From assembly GCA_021292165.1 (NCBI GenBank), contig CM037876.1, forward strand, positions 289,455,938-289,519,937: 64,000 nucleotides of DNA, written 5' to 3'. This stretch comes from Shinisaurus crocodilurus. Lineage: Eukaryota; Chordata; Lepidosauria; Squamata; Shinisauridae. Each line of letters begins with the position of its first letter. The stretch's first letter is position 1. Below the pieces are notes generated by a model, which was given only the letters and a program-made list of their open reading frames with translations, was not told the origin of the DNA and ran no database searches. This document shows, piece by piece, positions 19,896 through 30,625 of the stretch. A program made the translations under genes and the position numbers.

Positions 19896-20050
19896 AAATT
19901 ATTTATTTATTTATTTCATTTTTATACTGCCCAATAGCCGAAGCTCTCTGGGCGGTTTACAACAATTAACAATACAATACAGTCCCTGCCCGCAGGCTTA
20001 CAATCTAAAAAGACACGACACACAAGGAAAAAGGAATGGGGAGGGAAGAA
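19896..20050 (-). mobile_element. L2-like LINE fragment nested in hAT (copy 1)
   Basis: A TTTATTTATTTATTTCATTT tail, ACTGCCCAATAGCCGAAGCT and CTCTGGGCGGTTTACAACAA form an antisense LINE 3' end. It is nearly identical to 45395-45567, so the family looks recent. Confidence 0.65.
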
Positions 20051-20291
20051 GGGGGAATATTAATTATTACTTCTGTAAGTCTCTGTGTCTCAAGAAGCTC
20101 CTGCCTCCTCCTCCTTCCCCACAGGGCTGTAGATGTCAGTTAAATTATGATAATGATTTCTCAGTTTGCACATGTGCATATAAATTAGCACATGCAAATT
20201 TTATGCAAATTAGTCCCCCCCTTCCACCCCCTTTTTTGGTGATGCATTTCCTGTTTTGGGGTGATTCGTAAGTGGCCACCCTAATTTACCT

Positions 20292-21950
20292 TCCTGCAGC
20301 TTCCTCGTTGAGTTACAGATTCAGTCCGGGCCCTCCACCTCCGTTTCTGACTACTTGCAGAATCCACATGGATTTTTGCAGGGAAGCTCTGTGGGGGCTG
20401 GTTTCCTGCCTACACCTGATCATTAATGGATAATTAAAGGAAGGAGGGCTCAGTCACTGGAAATTCCTGCTCAGCTTTGCCCCTGCATTCTGGGATTTCA
20501 CCAGGCACATCCACATAGTTTCAATCCCATCTTGTGTACTTAAGGACTAGAAACTTGCTTTTAAAAAGAAAAAGAAAAGAAAGCTGAAGAACTATACCAG
20601 GTTCTGGATTCTGTGCCTACTCACCATTTTTGAACGTGTGCAGGGAGACTGTGAAATTGAAGAATGCAAAACAAACTGGGGAACAGAGAGAAAAGAACCA
20701 CCCGAGGATGCTGCAGCCACCCAAGGATACCACTTAGGTGACACCAGACCTGCCCGCGGGAAAAGTACGTTGCTGCCCTGTATGCTCCTCTCTGATTGGT
20801 GCTTTGTGGTGGCAGCCACTTCCTACCTCTTGCCACTTGCTCCACTACTCCACTGGCTGCCATCTTATGAGGCTGCAACCTCATAAGGCTCTGAAAAATC
20901 ACATTACGTCAGGCAGCAGGCTAAAAAGAAAAGAAAAATTAATTGCTTTCATTGACAAGTGTGTCAATTTATGTGTATTGACTTTCTGATGGCTGTACGT
21001 GGCAAAGTTCATCTGCTATGAAATACATCATTATGGGCTCAATCCATTGTAAACCTTTTAAATCTAAAGGGAGTCTCATTTACTTTTGAATAAACTGGAG
21101 ATTTTTAAGTGTATAAAAATGCAAAAACATTATGCAAGTAATATTTTTTTTGGCTTTCTGCAGTGGGAGTGGAGCATCCCAAGAGCACTCACGGGGGCTT
21201 GGCGCTTAGGGCCCTTTCACGTGTTCTCCCCTGTGGCCAAGGTCCAGAGTCAGATGGGGGCTGAAGTGTGTAGCTAGGAATTGTATGTCCTCCTGCGCTG
21301 ACCTCAAGCAAAGCCCATGGAGCACTGTGGGGTACTCCAGCAAGACAGGCCAGAGTCGCAGAACCTCAGAGGGCTCCAAGTGAGCAACTTATCCCAACAA
21401 AAGCTGGATGTTATCTGAGGCCTTATATCTCCATATGACTCCTCCTAGCCCACCCACCTGCATGAGGACCACAGCTTCTTAAAGGAACAAACCCCTGGCC
21501 TGGAGGCAAGCACAGGTAAGTCTCTTGTGGGCTTCTTGTCTGGCATGCTCTCTGTGCTGTTGGGCAGGTGTTATGGAGTGGAAGGTGCTTGGCTCCTCGG
21601 GTGAATATGGTCAAGGGTGCAGACTCTGAAGGCCCTGCCCTAGAGTCTGCAGGTTCATGACTTTTGGCCTTGGGTCAAACCTGGTCGTGTTCTTCAGCCT
21701 GGACTTGGCTGCCTCCTCCTCCTCCTCCTCCTCCTCCTCCTCCTCTCCTCTCCTCCTCCTCCTCCTCCTCCTCCTCAGCTATTGCTGAAGGTTGGAACTG
21801 CAACACTGAGAAATGGGACCCACTAGGGAACTCTGCCCCAAATAAGTGGTTTCCTCATCATGGTTGCAGTTGGCCAGCCACTCAGCCATCTAGAACGACA
21901 GTCTTAACACAGCAGCCAGCCTCGTGATGGCGGTAGTTGCAGTTTCACCC
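20292..21950. other. Unassigned sequence with (CCT)n
   Basis: About 1.65 kb without a recognised gene or repeat, except a CCT/TCC tract at 21709-21776 and a short A-rich stretch near 20560. Open frames are all below 95 codons and lack domain signatures. Confidence 0.4.
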
Positions 21951-21954
21951 TTTT

Positions 21955-22350
21955 CCCAATCTTAAATTCTGTTCATCTTGAGCTTTGAGAATTTCTCCAG
22001 TCTTAAATTCGGTTCATCCTGAACTTTTGAGATAGAAGTCTGTATGGAAATTTATAAGAATTTTTGTATACATTTCTCCTTGTATTTTTGTATGCCTTTT
22101 TGCTTAATATTCACATATTTGCAACCCATTTTCCTAATATAATACAATTTGATAGTTGTTTCTCCTAAATATATGCATTTTTGCGCACATTTTTTTTTGA
22201 TTGGAGAACTCCATTGCAAAATTCAGAGAGCTGCGAATTTTGAAGGATAACTGACTTTTTGGTTTGCCTGTTGGTTCAAAAGTGTAAAATTAGGTAAGTT
22301 AGCATTAAAATGCAAACTGAACCAATTTCTTCCCCATCCCTAATGACAAC
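21955..22350 (+). repeat. AT-rich dispersed repeat, TTAAATTCGGTTCATCCTGA family, copy 1
   Basis: Shares TTCAGTTCATCCTGAACTTT-like, GAGAACTCCATTGC, AAGGATAACTGA and TTGGTTCAAAAGTGT blocks in the same order with 40916-42055. The second copy is interrupted by a hAT insertion. The family is not recognised; it may be a DNA-type element. Confidence 0.6.
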
Positions 22351-23360
22351 CCCAGCATCATGATGTGGCTATTTGTACCTCTCCTGCCTCACAACTGCAG
22401 GGCGTCCTCACTTGCTATCAACACGCTGCCACAGCAAAATGGCAGCCGCGGGCAAGCCTTTTGCAGTCCTGCTTTCTGCCGCTGGGCATTCAACACCTTT
22501 GCTTTTAATGCTCAGGAACCTGCTTCGAAGAGTGCAAGTTTCAGCAAGATATGCCATTAGAGATGGTCTGTGAAGGCTGAAGTTTTGATTTTCCTCTTTT
22601 GGCGATCCAATTCAGAAGGGTCTGTATTTCCTATATTGTTAAAAATATATATATATATCTAAGGTCTGGTGAGGATCAGACAAGTTTTTTGTTCTGCCTT
22701 TCTCCAAAAAGACGCCTGCTGAGAATCTACAGCCAGTCTCCAGGTTTCGTTTCATTCTTTGTGTTTCCTGCTTTGCAAATGCAGTACTCCCATATTCCCA
22801 CCTGAGGTCATTAGCCACAAGGTAGGTTAAAAAACAAAGTATTTGCCTCCGTCCTTCAGCGGTGCCCAAAACCCCATTAAATCCTCATTACTGTTCAGCT
22901 AATTATTTTGAAAGCTGGCATATTACCCTGTTAAACAGCATTCGCTTCAGCAGAATGCAGTATTTACTTGGCTGCAGCTTTCAAGTAAAAATTTGTATGT
23001 GGAGGCAAATCTTACTGAGATGACAAGTGAATGTTCCTGATGAGAGTCAGTCACAACACACTTTTATGAAGGACAGAAATGACATACATTGTGAGATTTC
23101 CTATAGAGGGACCTTCCCTCAGCACATGCTGCACAGGGGTTGTTTGATCATTTAATATCTCAGAACGAAAACTAAATAATTAAACTGGATCCAAACTTTT
23201 ACAAGGACTGTCAACAAAATGAAGAATGTTTCATTGAATAATCACATGCCTTTAAAGCAGTTCTTCGATCCATTCGTCCATTACATTTCAATAACTTTGC
23301 ATATTACTAATGCCTCAATATAACTTACCTTTCTGAGAGATAGAAAGAAGTATACAATAA
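22351..23360. other. Apparently single-copy AT-rich DNA
   Basis: No repeats are recognised except a short (AT)n at 22648-22660. The part 22860-23330 has many TAATTA/ATTA cores (CAGCTAATTATTTTGAAAG, AAATAATTAAACTGG, TTTGCATATTACTAATG) and could be conserved regulatory DNA. No coding evidence. Confidence 0.35.
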
Positions 23361-23364
23361 GTTA

Positions 23365-23669
23365 GGTCAGGGGGTCTTCCACTTTTCTGGGCCCATGGGC
23401 ACATTTGGCAATTTGAGAAACTATTTTGGGCACCACCACAAAATGGCTGCCATTGGAGGTGTCACAAATGACAAGTAACCAACGCCAACGCGCCACCACC
23501 AAACGATTCCTTTGAATCGTTTCTGTTGGTGCCACAGTTTTCTGCACCAACGGAAACCTATTTCACAGAAAGTAAACTCTTTCTCCTCAACCCCCCCCAG
23601 CCAACTCATCCCTGCATATCTCTCTCCCTCTCCCCCCTCTCTCACAGAGACACACACACACACACACTC

Positions 23670-23714
<45 letters not shown>

Positions 23715-24270
23715 CTCCTCCTCCTCCTCCTCCTCCTCCTCCTCCTCCTCCCTGCAAGCACTTGAAAACTCACTCACTCTCTTTCAGGATCTCTCCAAAA
23801 TCAGCCCCCCCCCCTGGTTCATCCCTTATACCCTTTCTGTCTTTCTCACACACATGCCATCCCCATCCATTCAGATATACAAGCACATAACCCTCCCCAA
23901 CATCCCGAGGTTGCTGCCAGTTGGCTCCCCAAGCCCCCCCCACTACTGGTCCCCACCCCCACCCCATTCCTTTCTGCCGCCTCCCTCCCAACCCGTTTAA
24001 CTAGACAGCAGCATCAGGGCTCCCTTTTTCTCCCCCCCTCTTTTTGGAAAGCATTGGCCCACATCCGCCTGCCACCTTCATTTCCTAAGAATGCCTGCGA
24101 GGCGTTCATGGGAGATGACTGGTGGCAGTGGCTGGAGGCCCTCACTTTGCTTTGAAGCTATCCCATCTTTTTTCTTTCTTTTTTTAAGTGGAAGGAGTTG
24201 GATGCCTCAGTGGGCATAAAGAAAGGTATTCAAGGGCGCACTGGTGCCTGCAGGCACCACATTGCCCACT
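23365..24270. mobile_element. hAT-like MITE, GGGCACATT family, copy 2, expanded by microsatellites
   Basis: The left end GGGGGTCTTCCACTTTTCTG, followed by CCCATGGGCACATTTGGCAA, pairs with a right end containing GGTGCCTGCAGGCACCACAT. The middle holds (CA)n at 23650-23668, (TATC)n at 23672-23714 and (CTC)n at 23715-23750. Frames of up to 162 codons here come from the simple repeats. Confidence 0.55.
23650..23750. repeat. Compound microsatellite (CA)n (TATC)n (CTC)n
   Basis: Three consecutive pure tracts of different unit lengths, with about 10 TATC and 11 CTC units. Confidence 0.97.
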
Positions 24271-24322
24271 CCCATGCCAGGCTACGCACTGGCAGAAATA
24301 GCATCTTCATGCCCTACAACAC

Positions 24323-24455
24323 CCTTCCCCAACCTCGGCATCCTCCAGATGTTGTGGACTATCACTCCCATCTGCCCCAGCCAGCAGAACCAGTGGTTGT
24401 GGGTGATCAGTAGTCCAAAACATCTGGAGAGTGTCAGATTGGGGAAGGCTACCCT
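24323..24455. mobile_element. Palindromic MITE of the CCTTCCCCAACC type
   Basis: CACCCTTCCCCAACCTCGGC at the left is inverse to GTCAGATTGGGGAAGGCT at the right. The core contains GTGGACTATCACTCCCATCT. Same family as 63261. Confidence 0.65.
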
Positions 24456-24489
24456 CTCCCACCCAAAACTGAATTATGCATTGCTGCAC

Positions 24490-25120
24490 ACTATTTTTAA
24501 GAACATAAGAACATAAGAAGAGCCCTGCTGGATCAGACCAAGGGTCCATCTGGCCCAGCATTCTGTTCACACAGTGGCCGACCAGCTGCCCACAGGAAAC
24601 CCACAAGCAGGACATAAGTGCAGCAGCACCCTCCCGCCCATGTTCCCCAGCAACTGGTGTACATAGGCATACTCCCTCTGATCCTGGAGGAAGCATATAG
24701 CCATCATCACCCAGAGTGGCTGGATACCGGCTAGATGGGCGATTTAAAAATACAATAAATAAATAAATAAATAAATCAGGACTAGTAGCCATTAAAAGCC
24801 TTATTCTCCATGAATTTGTCTAATCCCCTTTTAAAGACTTCCAAATTGGTGGCCATTACTACATCTTGTGGAAGTGAATTCCACAGTTGGACTATGCACT
24901 GTGTGATGACATCCTTCCTTTTATCTGTCCTGAATCTCCCACCAATCAGATTCATGGGATGACCCCTTTGGGTTCTAGTATTATGAGAGAGGGAGGAAAA
25001 AATATCTCCCTGTCCATTTAATTTATTTATGGAGGTGGCATTTGGAGAATGGCATTGGATGATGACTTTAGCGGACGAGCAGGTTCGTTTGTGTACAGAG
25101 CAGGCAAAAATGCACCTCAC
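24490..25120 (-). mobile_element. CR1 LINE, 3' portion with ORF2 end
   Basis: The minus strand reads ORF2 C-terminal codons (RFRTDKRKDVITQCIVQLWN, then SLPQDVVMATNLEVFKRGLD), a stop, and a 3' UTR ending GCTCTTCTTATGTTCTTATG. An AAATAAATAAAT tract near 24757-24776 interrupts it. Related fragments are at 26591, 27625, 37095, 38688, 49447, 50910, 57294 and 59690. It is 5'-truncated like most CR1 copies. Confidence 0.88.
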
Positions 25121-26275
25121 CCCACCACTTCATCCCTACATTACACAAGGCCTCTATCTACATATACCCTTCCTATCATAACGATGAAGATCTTGGTAGT
25201 CATACAATAACGGGGAAGGGATAAGCAAAAAGAGAGAGAGGTGCTTGCTAACATAATATGTCGGCTTATATATAATTGCAATTACTTCCAGCTAATCTAT
25301 GGAGAGTGCCAACTATTCCCGGTGGCTCTCCAACTGTTCTTAAATATTGCAGTAAGGAAAGAGGCAATGGTGCATTGCCATAGAGGCCTTCCTGACACAA
25401 ATGCGGTGTACAATTATCAGGAGATGAAGGGCTTCCAGAAGCCTGCTCAATGTATTCTGCTTTATAATAGGGTTTTTTTGTACTATCACTGGGATTTTTT
25501 TTTTTTTTAAGAGAGTATTAAATTAACTTTGTGCCAGTGAATATTATATTGGGACAAGGGACTAGATGAAATGATTAGAATAACAGCCTTAGAAAAGATC
25601 ACATCTCCCTACTGTGCCAATGTATTTGACTACATACGGCAGTCCCTTTAAACCACCATTCCCAGTGAATGGTAACAGCTTCCTGCCAAGATCTAAGTTC
25701 TGCATCTTTTGAATGGCAAATGATTAGAACTAGGTCAGGTCTAAGAAGAAATAACCAATTGTTAATCTGCTTTTGGGGTAGCAGAGATTGATAAAGCATG
25801 ACAAGACGACATGTACACAGCTTCTGAATCCATGTGCTCCCAGAAAAATAAACACTCTCACACATCACATTTCACAAGCGAAAGTGTGCACAGATTGTCT
25901 TTCATGGAGATGATCACCTCGCTATCGGAAAAATGACATCTTTATGCGCAATATTTTTCTTTGTTTACAAGTAAACCCTCACGAGATATGTACCACATAG
26001 TTTCCATGGGGATACTATATGTTTGTTTCCATGGGGATCTGGCTGACACAGGAAGAGGAAACATGTCCAGGACTCAGGGGATATATATATATATATATTT
26101 AAAGTGTAAAAAGAGAAAGGTAGGCCAATCACCTCCCCTGAATATTTCTTAGGAATTCTCTTGCCCCTCCTCCACAAAGGATCCAAAAATCGCCCCTCCT
26201 TTGATGGGGATGAATGGTCCCACAAAACTGGGGAGGATTTCGGACCTCCTCTAAGAGGGACCATCTGATCTTGCA
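25121..26275. other. AT-rich apparently single-copy DNA with (AT)n
   Basis: About 1.1 kb without a recognised repeat or gene. A T run lies at 25497-25509 and an AT tract at 26081-26098. Confidence 0.35.
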
Positions 26276-26279
26276 TGAA

Positions 26280-26590
26280 GCTGCCTATGTTTTAAGATCT
26301 TCCTCTGTGTCCCTTCTCTAGTTGCTCCTGACTTCGGAGGTTGAGCGAGTGGCAACTGGGCTAAGGGCTCTTTCTGTGATGCTGCTCCCATTAGGGAGCA
26401 CGCTCCCCAGCCATATATGCTGGTCACCAACACCGTTATAGTTTAAGCAACCAGTTAAAATGATCGTATTTTCCTGTGCATTTGATCGTTAACTTGTTTT
26501 GTTGTTGTTTTCTGTTCTTTGCTATTTTTTAAAACATTTTTGCCATTTTTTATTGTGAGCCGCCCTTCCGGTGTTAGTGGAAAATGGGGT
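26280..26590 (+). mobile_element. L2/CR1-like LINE 3' fragment
   Basis: TTTTAAGATCTTCCTCTGTG, then GGGCTCTTTCTGTGATGCTG, and the tail TTTATTGTGAGCCGCCCTTC correspond to the end of ORF2 and the 3' UTR of an L2-like element. Confidence 0.5.
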
Positions 26591-26651
26591 AAAAGGACAC
26601 AAGAAGGTCCATGCTGGATCAGACCCATCTAGTCCAACATTCTGTTCACAC
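26591..26651 (-). mobile_element. CR1 3' end, left piece (split by hAT copy A)
   Basis: Antisense CR1 3' end (GAAGGTCCATGCTGGATCAG through CATTCTGTTCACAC) stops at the hAT insertion and resumes at 27625. Confidence 0.85.
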
Positions 26652-27624
26652 CAGGGATGTTGATGAGTCCTTGGTCTCGAGTCACGAGCCGAGTCACGAG
26701 TCTTTGGACCTGAGTCTCGAGTCCGAGTCCTTGGTCCAAAATGGTGAGTCACGAGTCACTCCCACAGCTGACTCCATGAGTCCCTATTAAAATCAATGGG
26801 GTTTTTTCCCAACAAAATAAGGCTATTTCAGATGTGTGGCTTAAGTAAATTCTAGGCACAAGTGTGCCTTTTTATTTCAAAACTCTGCAACTGATTTTGG
26901 CAAGAACAAACCAGGCAGACAAACCCAAAATAACCAGACAGGCAGAGGAGGCAGGGAACCCCAAAGCAGGCAGGCAGAGGCCTTTGTCTTGGACAATTCA
27001 ACTGTTGAACTGGTCAAGAAGAGACCAGGCAGGCAGAGGAGGCAGGGAACCCCAAACAGGCAGGCAGAGGCAGCCAAACCCAAGATGTCTGAAAGGTTGA
27101 ATTTTAGGAAAATGATTTTAAAAAATAAACTTGCTGTACTTCCTAAAACTTATCCATGTTGCATTTGAGGAACATGATTTTTTCTAAATGTTTGGCCCCC
27201 CCATTCTGGAACGGTGAGATCTCATCACAATTCCACCCTCACTGAACACCCGCTCCACTGGTGATGAACTTGCTGGAACCAGAAACACACTCAGAGCAGC
27301 CACACAGAGCATCTTCTGCCTCTCCCAAGTACGCAACACATCAATCAAAATAAATCTTGACACACTGTTGGGGCTGCACTCCTGGTAGCCAACCATAGCG
27401 GCCGAGCAGCGGTGCACCTCGCTTTCATGCGCTCTTCGCCGGCAATCACGCTCCTCTCCACTCCTTCTGGCACAGCCCAGGGATGCTGAAGAGTCCTTGG
27501 TCTCGAGTCCCGAGTCGAGTCTCGAGTCCCATTAAAAATATTGGGACTCGAGTCCGAGTCGAGTCAGAGGGGGGACTCAGTTCGACTCACGAGTCGAGTC
27601 CTCGAGTCCGAGTCCCCATCCCTG
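26652..27624 (-). mobile_element. GACTCG-family hAT, copy A
   Basis: 973 bp, with CAGGGATGTTGATGAGTCC at the left and GAGTCCCCATCCCTG at the right. A perfect 8-bp target duplication GTTCACAC lies at 26644-26651 and 27625-27632. Both ends are dense in GACTCG/CGAGTC. The terminus-like CAGGGATGCTGAAGAGTCC occurs again internally at 27478, 147 bp from the right end. Reversed relative to copies B, D and E. Confidence 0.94.
27184..27417 (-). pseudogene. hAT transposase C-terminal (hATC) fragment, copy A
   Basis: About 77 codons ending shortly after the dimerisation region. It reads FLVPASSSPVERVFSEGGIV then MRSHRSRM. The motif P-A-S-S-S-x-x-E-R-x-F-S is the hallmark of the hAT C-terminal dimerisation domain. 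The catalytic core (DDE residues) and N-terminal zinc finger are absent, so it cannot transpose anything. It lacks four codons (KDLR region) present in copies B and E, as does copy D. The final residues (GGPNI) differ from the other copies through a local frame change. Confidence 0.85.
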
Positions 27625-27830
27625 GTTCACACATTGGCCAGCCAGCTGCCCATGGGAAACCCACAAGCAGCCCTCCTGCCTATGTTCCCCAGCAACTGGC
27701 GTACATAGCCATACTCTGATATTGGAGGTAGCATATAGCCATCAGGACTAGTAGCCATTGATAGCCTTCTCCTCCATGTAGCCATTGATAGTAGCCATTG
27801 ATAGCCTTCTCCACCAGGGTTGTTAATAAG
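27625..27830 (-). mobile_element. CR1 3' end, right piece
   Basis: Continues the antisense CR1 3' UTR (TTGGCCAGCCAGCTGCCCAT to ATAGCCTTCTCC). The segment TGTAGCCATTGATAG is locally duplicated near 27760-27805. Confidence 0.8.
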
Positions 27831-28030
27831 CCACGGTGGCTTGTTTACCACCCCCACATGTACCAGTCATGTGCTGGCTCATTTCCCTAATTACCCTCAC
27901 TGGGTGTGGCTTGTCATAACAAACCGCCCAGTACCCATGTTCTGTTGTAGGGTTTTTGGGTGGTCTGTTAAACACTCCAGCAGCCACCCACCCTCACACC
28001 CACCACCGGGGCTTATTAACCATCCTTGTG
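27831..28030. mobile_element. Decayed foldback element
   Basis: GTTAATAAGCCACGGTGGCT at the left and GGGGCTTATTAACCATCCTT at the right are inverse-related. GGTGTGGCTTGTCATAACA lies between them. No clear target duplication. Confidence 0.5.
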
Positions 28031-28136
28031 TCATGAGAACCTGGTCAGCGAATCTACAGTGGCTGGGTCTGGGAGGCCACCTCCCATCGCATTTCGCCCA
28101 ATACCCCAGAGCAACACTACATTGGGTGCTCCTGGG

Positions 28137-28437
28137 CAGAGCCAGTTCTATGTTTTTGAGGGCCCTTGGGCAAGACAACCTCAATGGGCACCCCCTCAGT
28201 GAGTCTACCTTCTCACCACCATTGTCACCATGCTGCTGTTGCTCCTCCTCCTCCTCTTTCTCATCATTGCTACCGCTTGTTTGCTTGACTAACTGACAGG
28301 CAGGGAGGCAGGTGAACAAGGAGGTTGCAGTGGTGAAGAGGAGGAGCAAGACCAGGCAGCTCTTGTCAGTGGCCCCCCGCTGGGGTTTGGGCCCTGGACA
28401 GATGCCCGGCCATGCCTAACCTTAAAGCCAGCCCTGG
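28137..28437 (+). mobile_element. hAT-like MITE, GGGCCCTTGG family, copy 3
   Basis: Starts CAGAGCCAGTTCTATGTTTT and ends TTAAAGCCAGCCCTG, an imperfect terminal inverted repeat. It shares the interior TCTCACCACCATTGTCACCA with 17485-17845. Confidence 0.72.
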
Positions 28438-28445
28438 ATAGAATT

Positions 28446-29095
28446 ATCATTGCCTGCCTTTGAAACAGAAAGCCAAACTGAAGCAGTTTCTTGGAGAGAA
28501 AAATACTCATTTATTCACCTATAGAAAATGGTGCTATTATACTTAGGTAATGGGGAAAATATACACATACACACACGCATCCACCAAAAAGATGATTTTG
28601 TTTTGTTTTGTTTCAAAATAATCTTCATTACATGGGGATTATCATAATTGTCATTTCAATTATGACTGATTCTAGTCTTAAAAGGAGGTTATAATAGCAC
28701 TCGCCATCTGAAACTGAATTACTGTCATTAAGTTAAAGGTGCACTTTATCATTTAGCTTTGCTCAATTTTAAATGCTCAAAGGCACACAGGCCTTCTGTT
28801 TTGTGACTTTAATAAAAAAAGGGGGGGGGAACCCACCTTTAAACATAATGTGCTGATGTTTGGTATCCGGTTCCGGACTCCTTTTCACTAAAACAATTCT
28901 AAAAAGTCAGGTGGCTGACAAGGCACTCTGATGGATTCCTCATGTCAGCAATAAAGAATATTGGGGAACTCAGTGATGGTCTTCAGATTTAGATCAATGA
29001 TGATCTTCAGATTTAGGGCTCAAAAAGATTGGATGAGAGCATCACTCATTTGTCTGTCCTATTTGTACATAGAGGAAGGGTGGGGAAGTTTACTT
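28446..29095. other. AT-rich apparently single-copy DNA
   Basis: About 650 bp without a recognised feature, apart from short A and G runs near 28812-28830. Confidence 0.35.
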
Positions 29096-29097
29096 CT

Positions 29098-29338
29098 TTA
29101 ACATTTATTTATTTATTTATTTATTTATATCCCAGCATTTTCCTGAATGAAACCCAAGGCGACTTACATAAACCTCCTCCTCCTCCTCTCCATTTTATCC
29201 TTACAACAACCCTGTGAGGTAGGTTAGGTTGAGAGTCAGTGACTGGCCCAAAGTCACCCAGTGAGCTTCATGGTTGAGTGGGGACTGGGACCCGGATCTC
29301 CCGAGTCCCAGTCCAACCACTACCCCACACTGGCTTTT
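29098..29338 (-). mobile_element. tRNA-derived SINE (GAGCCAGTGTGG type), antisense
   Basis: The 3' tail sits in (TTTA)n at 29107-29130. The body is CTCACAGGGTTGTTGTAAGG on the minus strand. The 5' end CCAGTGTGGGGTAGTGG contains the A box. Confidence 0.85.
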
Positions 29339-29838
29339 GCACATATATAAAATGTGTGTAGGAAAGGGGGGGTTGACCTTCTCTCCTCCCATGGTTAACT
29401 TCCCTGCAGTCACCGGCTCCAGCCACGTTTCTCTGTGCCCAGGAAGGCTTGACCGAGTCCTCAGCAAGGTGCCCCTCCCACACACGAGGGACTCCCTTCT
29501 ACCTCAGTGGATCCTGGTGGGGGCCGCCAGAGCAGACAGTTGTGCTCTGAATCAGCACTAGGCTCTGGGCAGCACCATTTAATTACCCACAATGCTACAT
29601 CGGGGCAATTTACTTTAAATGACACTGCCTGCTCACCACGGATTAGAGCACCAGCCACCGAAAAGTAGGGGCAGGGCAGGAGGCATGACAGGCTTTGCCA
29701 ACTGCTCAAGGATGCTGCAACTTCATGCCGGGCCTGTTCTGGGCAGGGGTGGCTCCTTGCACATCGCTGACCGAAAAAGAGGGCAAAAGAGGATGCTGAG
29801 AGAGCTAAGTGACACACTGCTTTAAATGCGTAGCTTGT
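29339..29838. other. Unassigned sequence
   Basis: No gene or repeat is recognised. Frames of about 90-130 codons on either strand lack domain features and have low-complexity composition. Confidence 0.35.
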
Positions 29839-30185
29839 AGCTGATCCTAACATTTTTGTTCACTTTAGTGCAAGCACGTGGGGTCCCAATATAGACTGGG
29901 ACCACTGCATGAGGGTGGGGTGGGGATTAAACATTCCCACCTAGCTGATCTCCCCCTAAATTCTCCCCCCCATGGGGTCTAAAGAAAGAAAGAAAGAAAG
30001 AAAACTGATTTGGAGCCAATAGAGTTTTTTCTTTCTTTAGCCCCCATGGGGGGGGGGAATGTAGGGGGGGGGAGCAGCTAGGTGGGAAAGTTTAACTCCC
30101 CTACCTGTGTGTGGTGGTCTCAATCCAGATTCGGGGCCTGTACACTTACACTAAAGTAAAAAGAAGAAGTTAGGATCAGTCACAT
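29839..30185. mobile_element. Foldback MITE with about 150-bp arms
   Basis: The left arm from 29839 (GCTGATCCTAACATTTTTGT, CACTTTAGTG, CCCATGGGGTCTAAAGAAAG) pairs with the right arm ending near 30185. The loop lies around 30005-30030, next to a (GAAA)n run at 29984-30002. The superfamily is not assigned. Confidence 0.7.
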
Positions 30186-30625
30186 GCTACACATTTATTG
30201 TAGGGTGTACTTTGATTTCCATAAAATGTGTATTTGCTCATTTATACATGCATATTTAGATTTATTTTTATTTATTTTAATTTTATTATATTTATACCAT
30301 TACTATAATTTAAATAGAAGTACAATACATCTCACCGTAGTAAGACTGTGACCAGGTGATCTGTGTGCCTGCTCACTCTGCTGTCCAGGTGCTAACTGCT
30401 GATGGGCAGTTTCAAGGCCTCTGCTCTCCCTTTTGATGGTTCCAGGTGCGATGCTAGGTACTGAAAAGATCCGGGCCTCAGGCCCACAGGACAAGAAAGA
30501 TATGCACACATTGGCATATATTAATTTACATATGCTCTAAAGTCTGTCTCTGTGTGTCTCTTTAAAGGACCCTGTCTCCTAAGGACACCCCTATTTGTAA
30601 AAGGGGATGTATGGACCGGGGAAAG

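Larger units (their letters stand above)
18804..20283 (+). mobile_element. hAT element, TAGGGTGGCC family, complete and containing two insertions
   Basis: Begins TAGGGTGGCC and ends GGCCACCCTA, a perfect 10-bp terminal inverted repeat. It is flanked by identical 8-bp duplications ATTTACCT (18796-18803 and 20284-20291). Without its insertions it would be roughly 500 bp. A solo LTR sits at 19063-19879 and an L2-like fragment at about 19896-20050. Other copies are at 30201-31945 (minus, split), 37497-38457 and 55414-55760. It has no transposase, so it is non-autonomous. TAGGG starts and 8-bp duplications fit hAT. Confidence 0.9.

Noticed and set aside
23512..24000. 162-codon frame rich in Tyr-Leu-Ser-Ile
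   Set aside because: It is a translation of (TATC)n and (CTC)n microsatellites.
28097..28349. Acidic Glu/Gln-rich frame on the minus strand
   Set aside because: It derives from the CTCCTCCTC stretch inside a hAT-like MITE.
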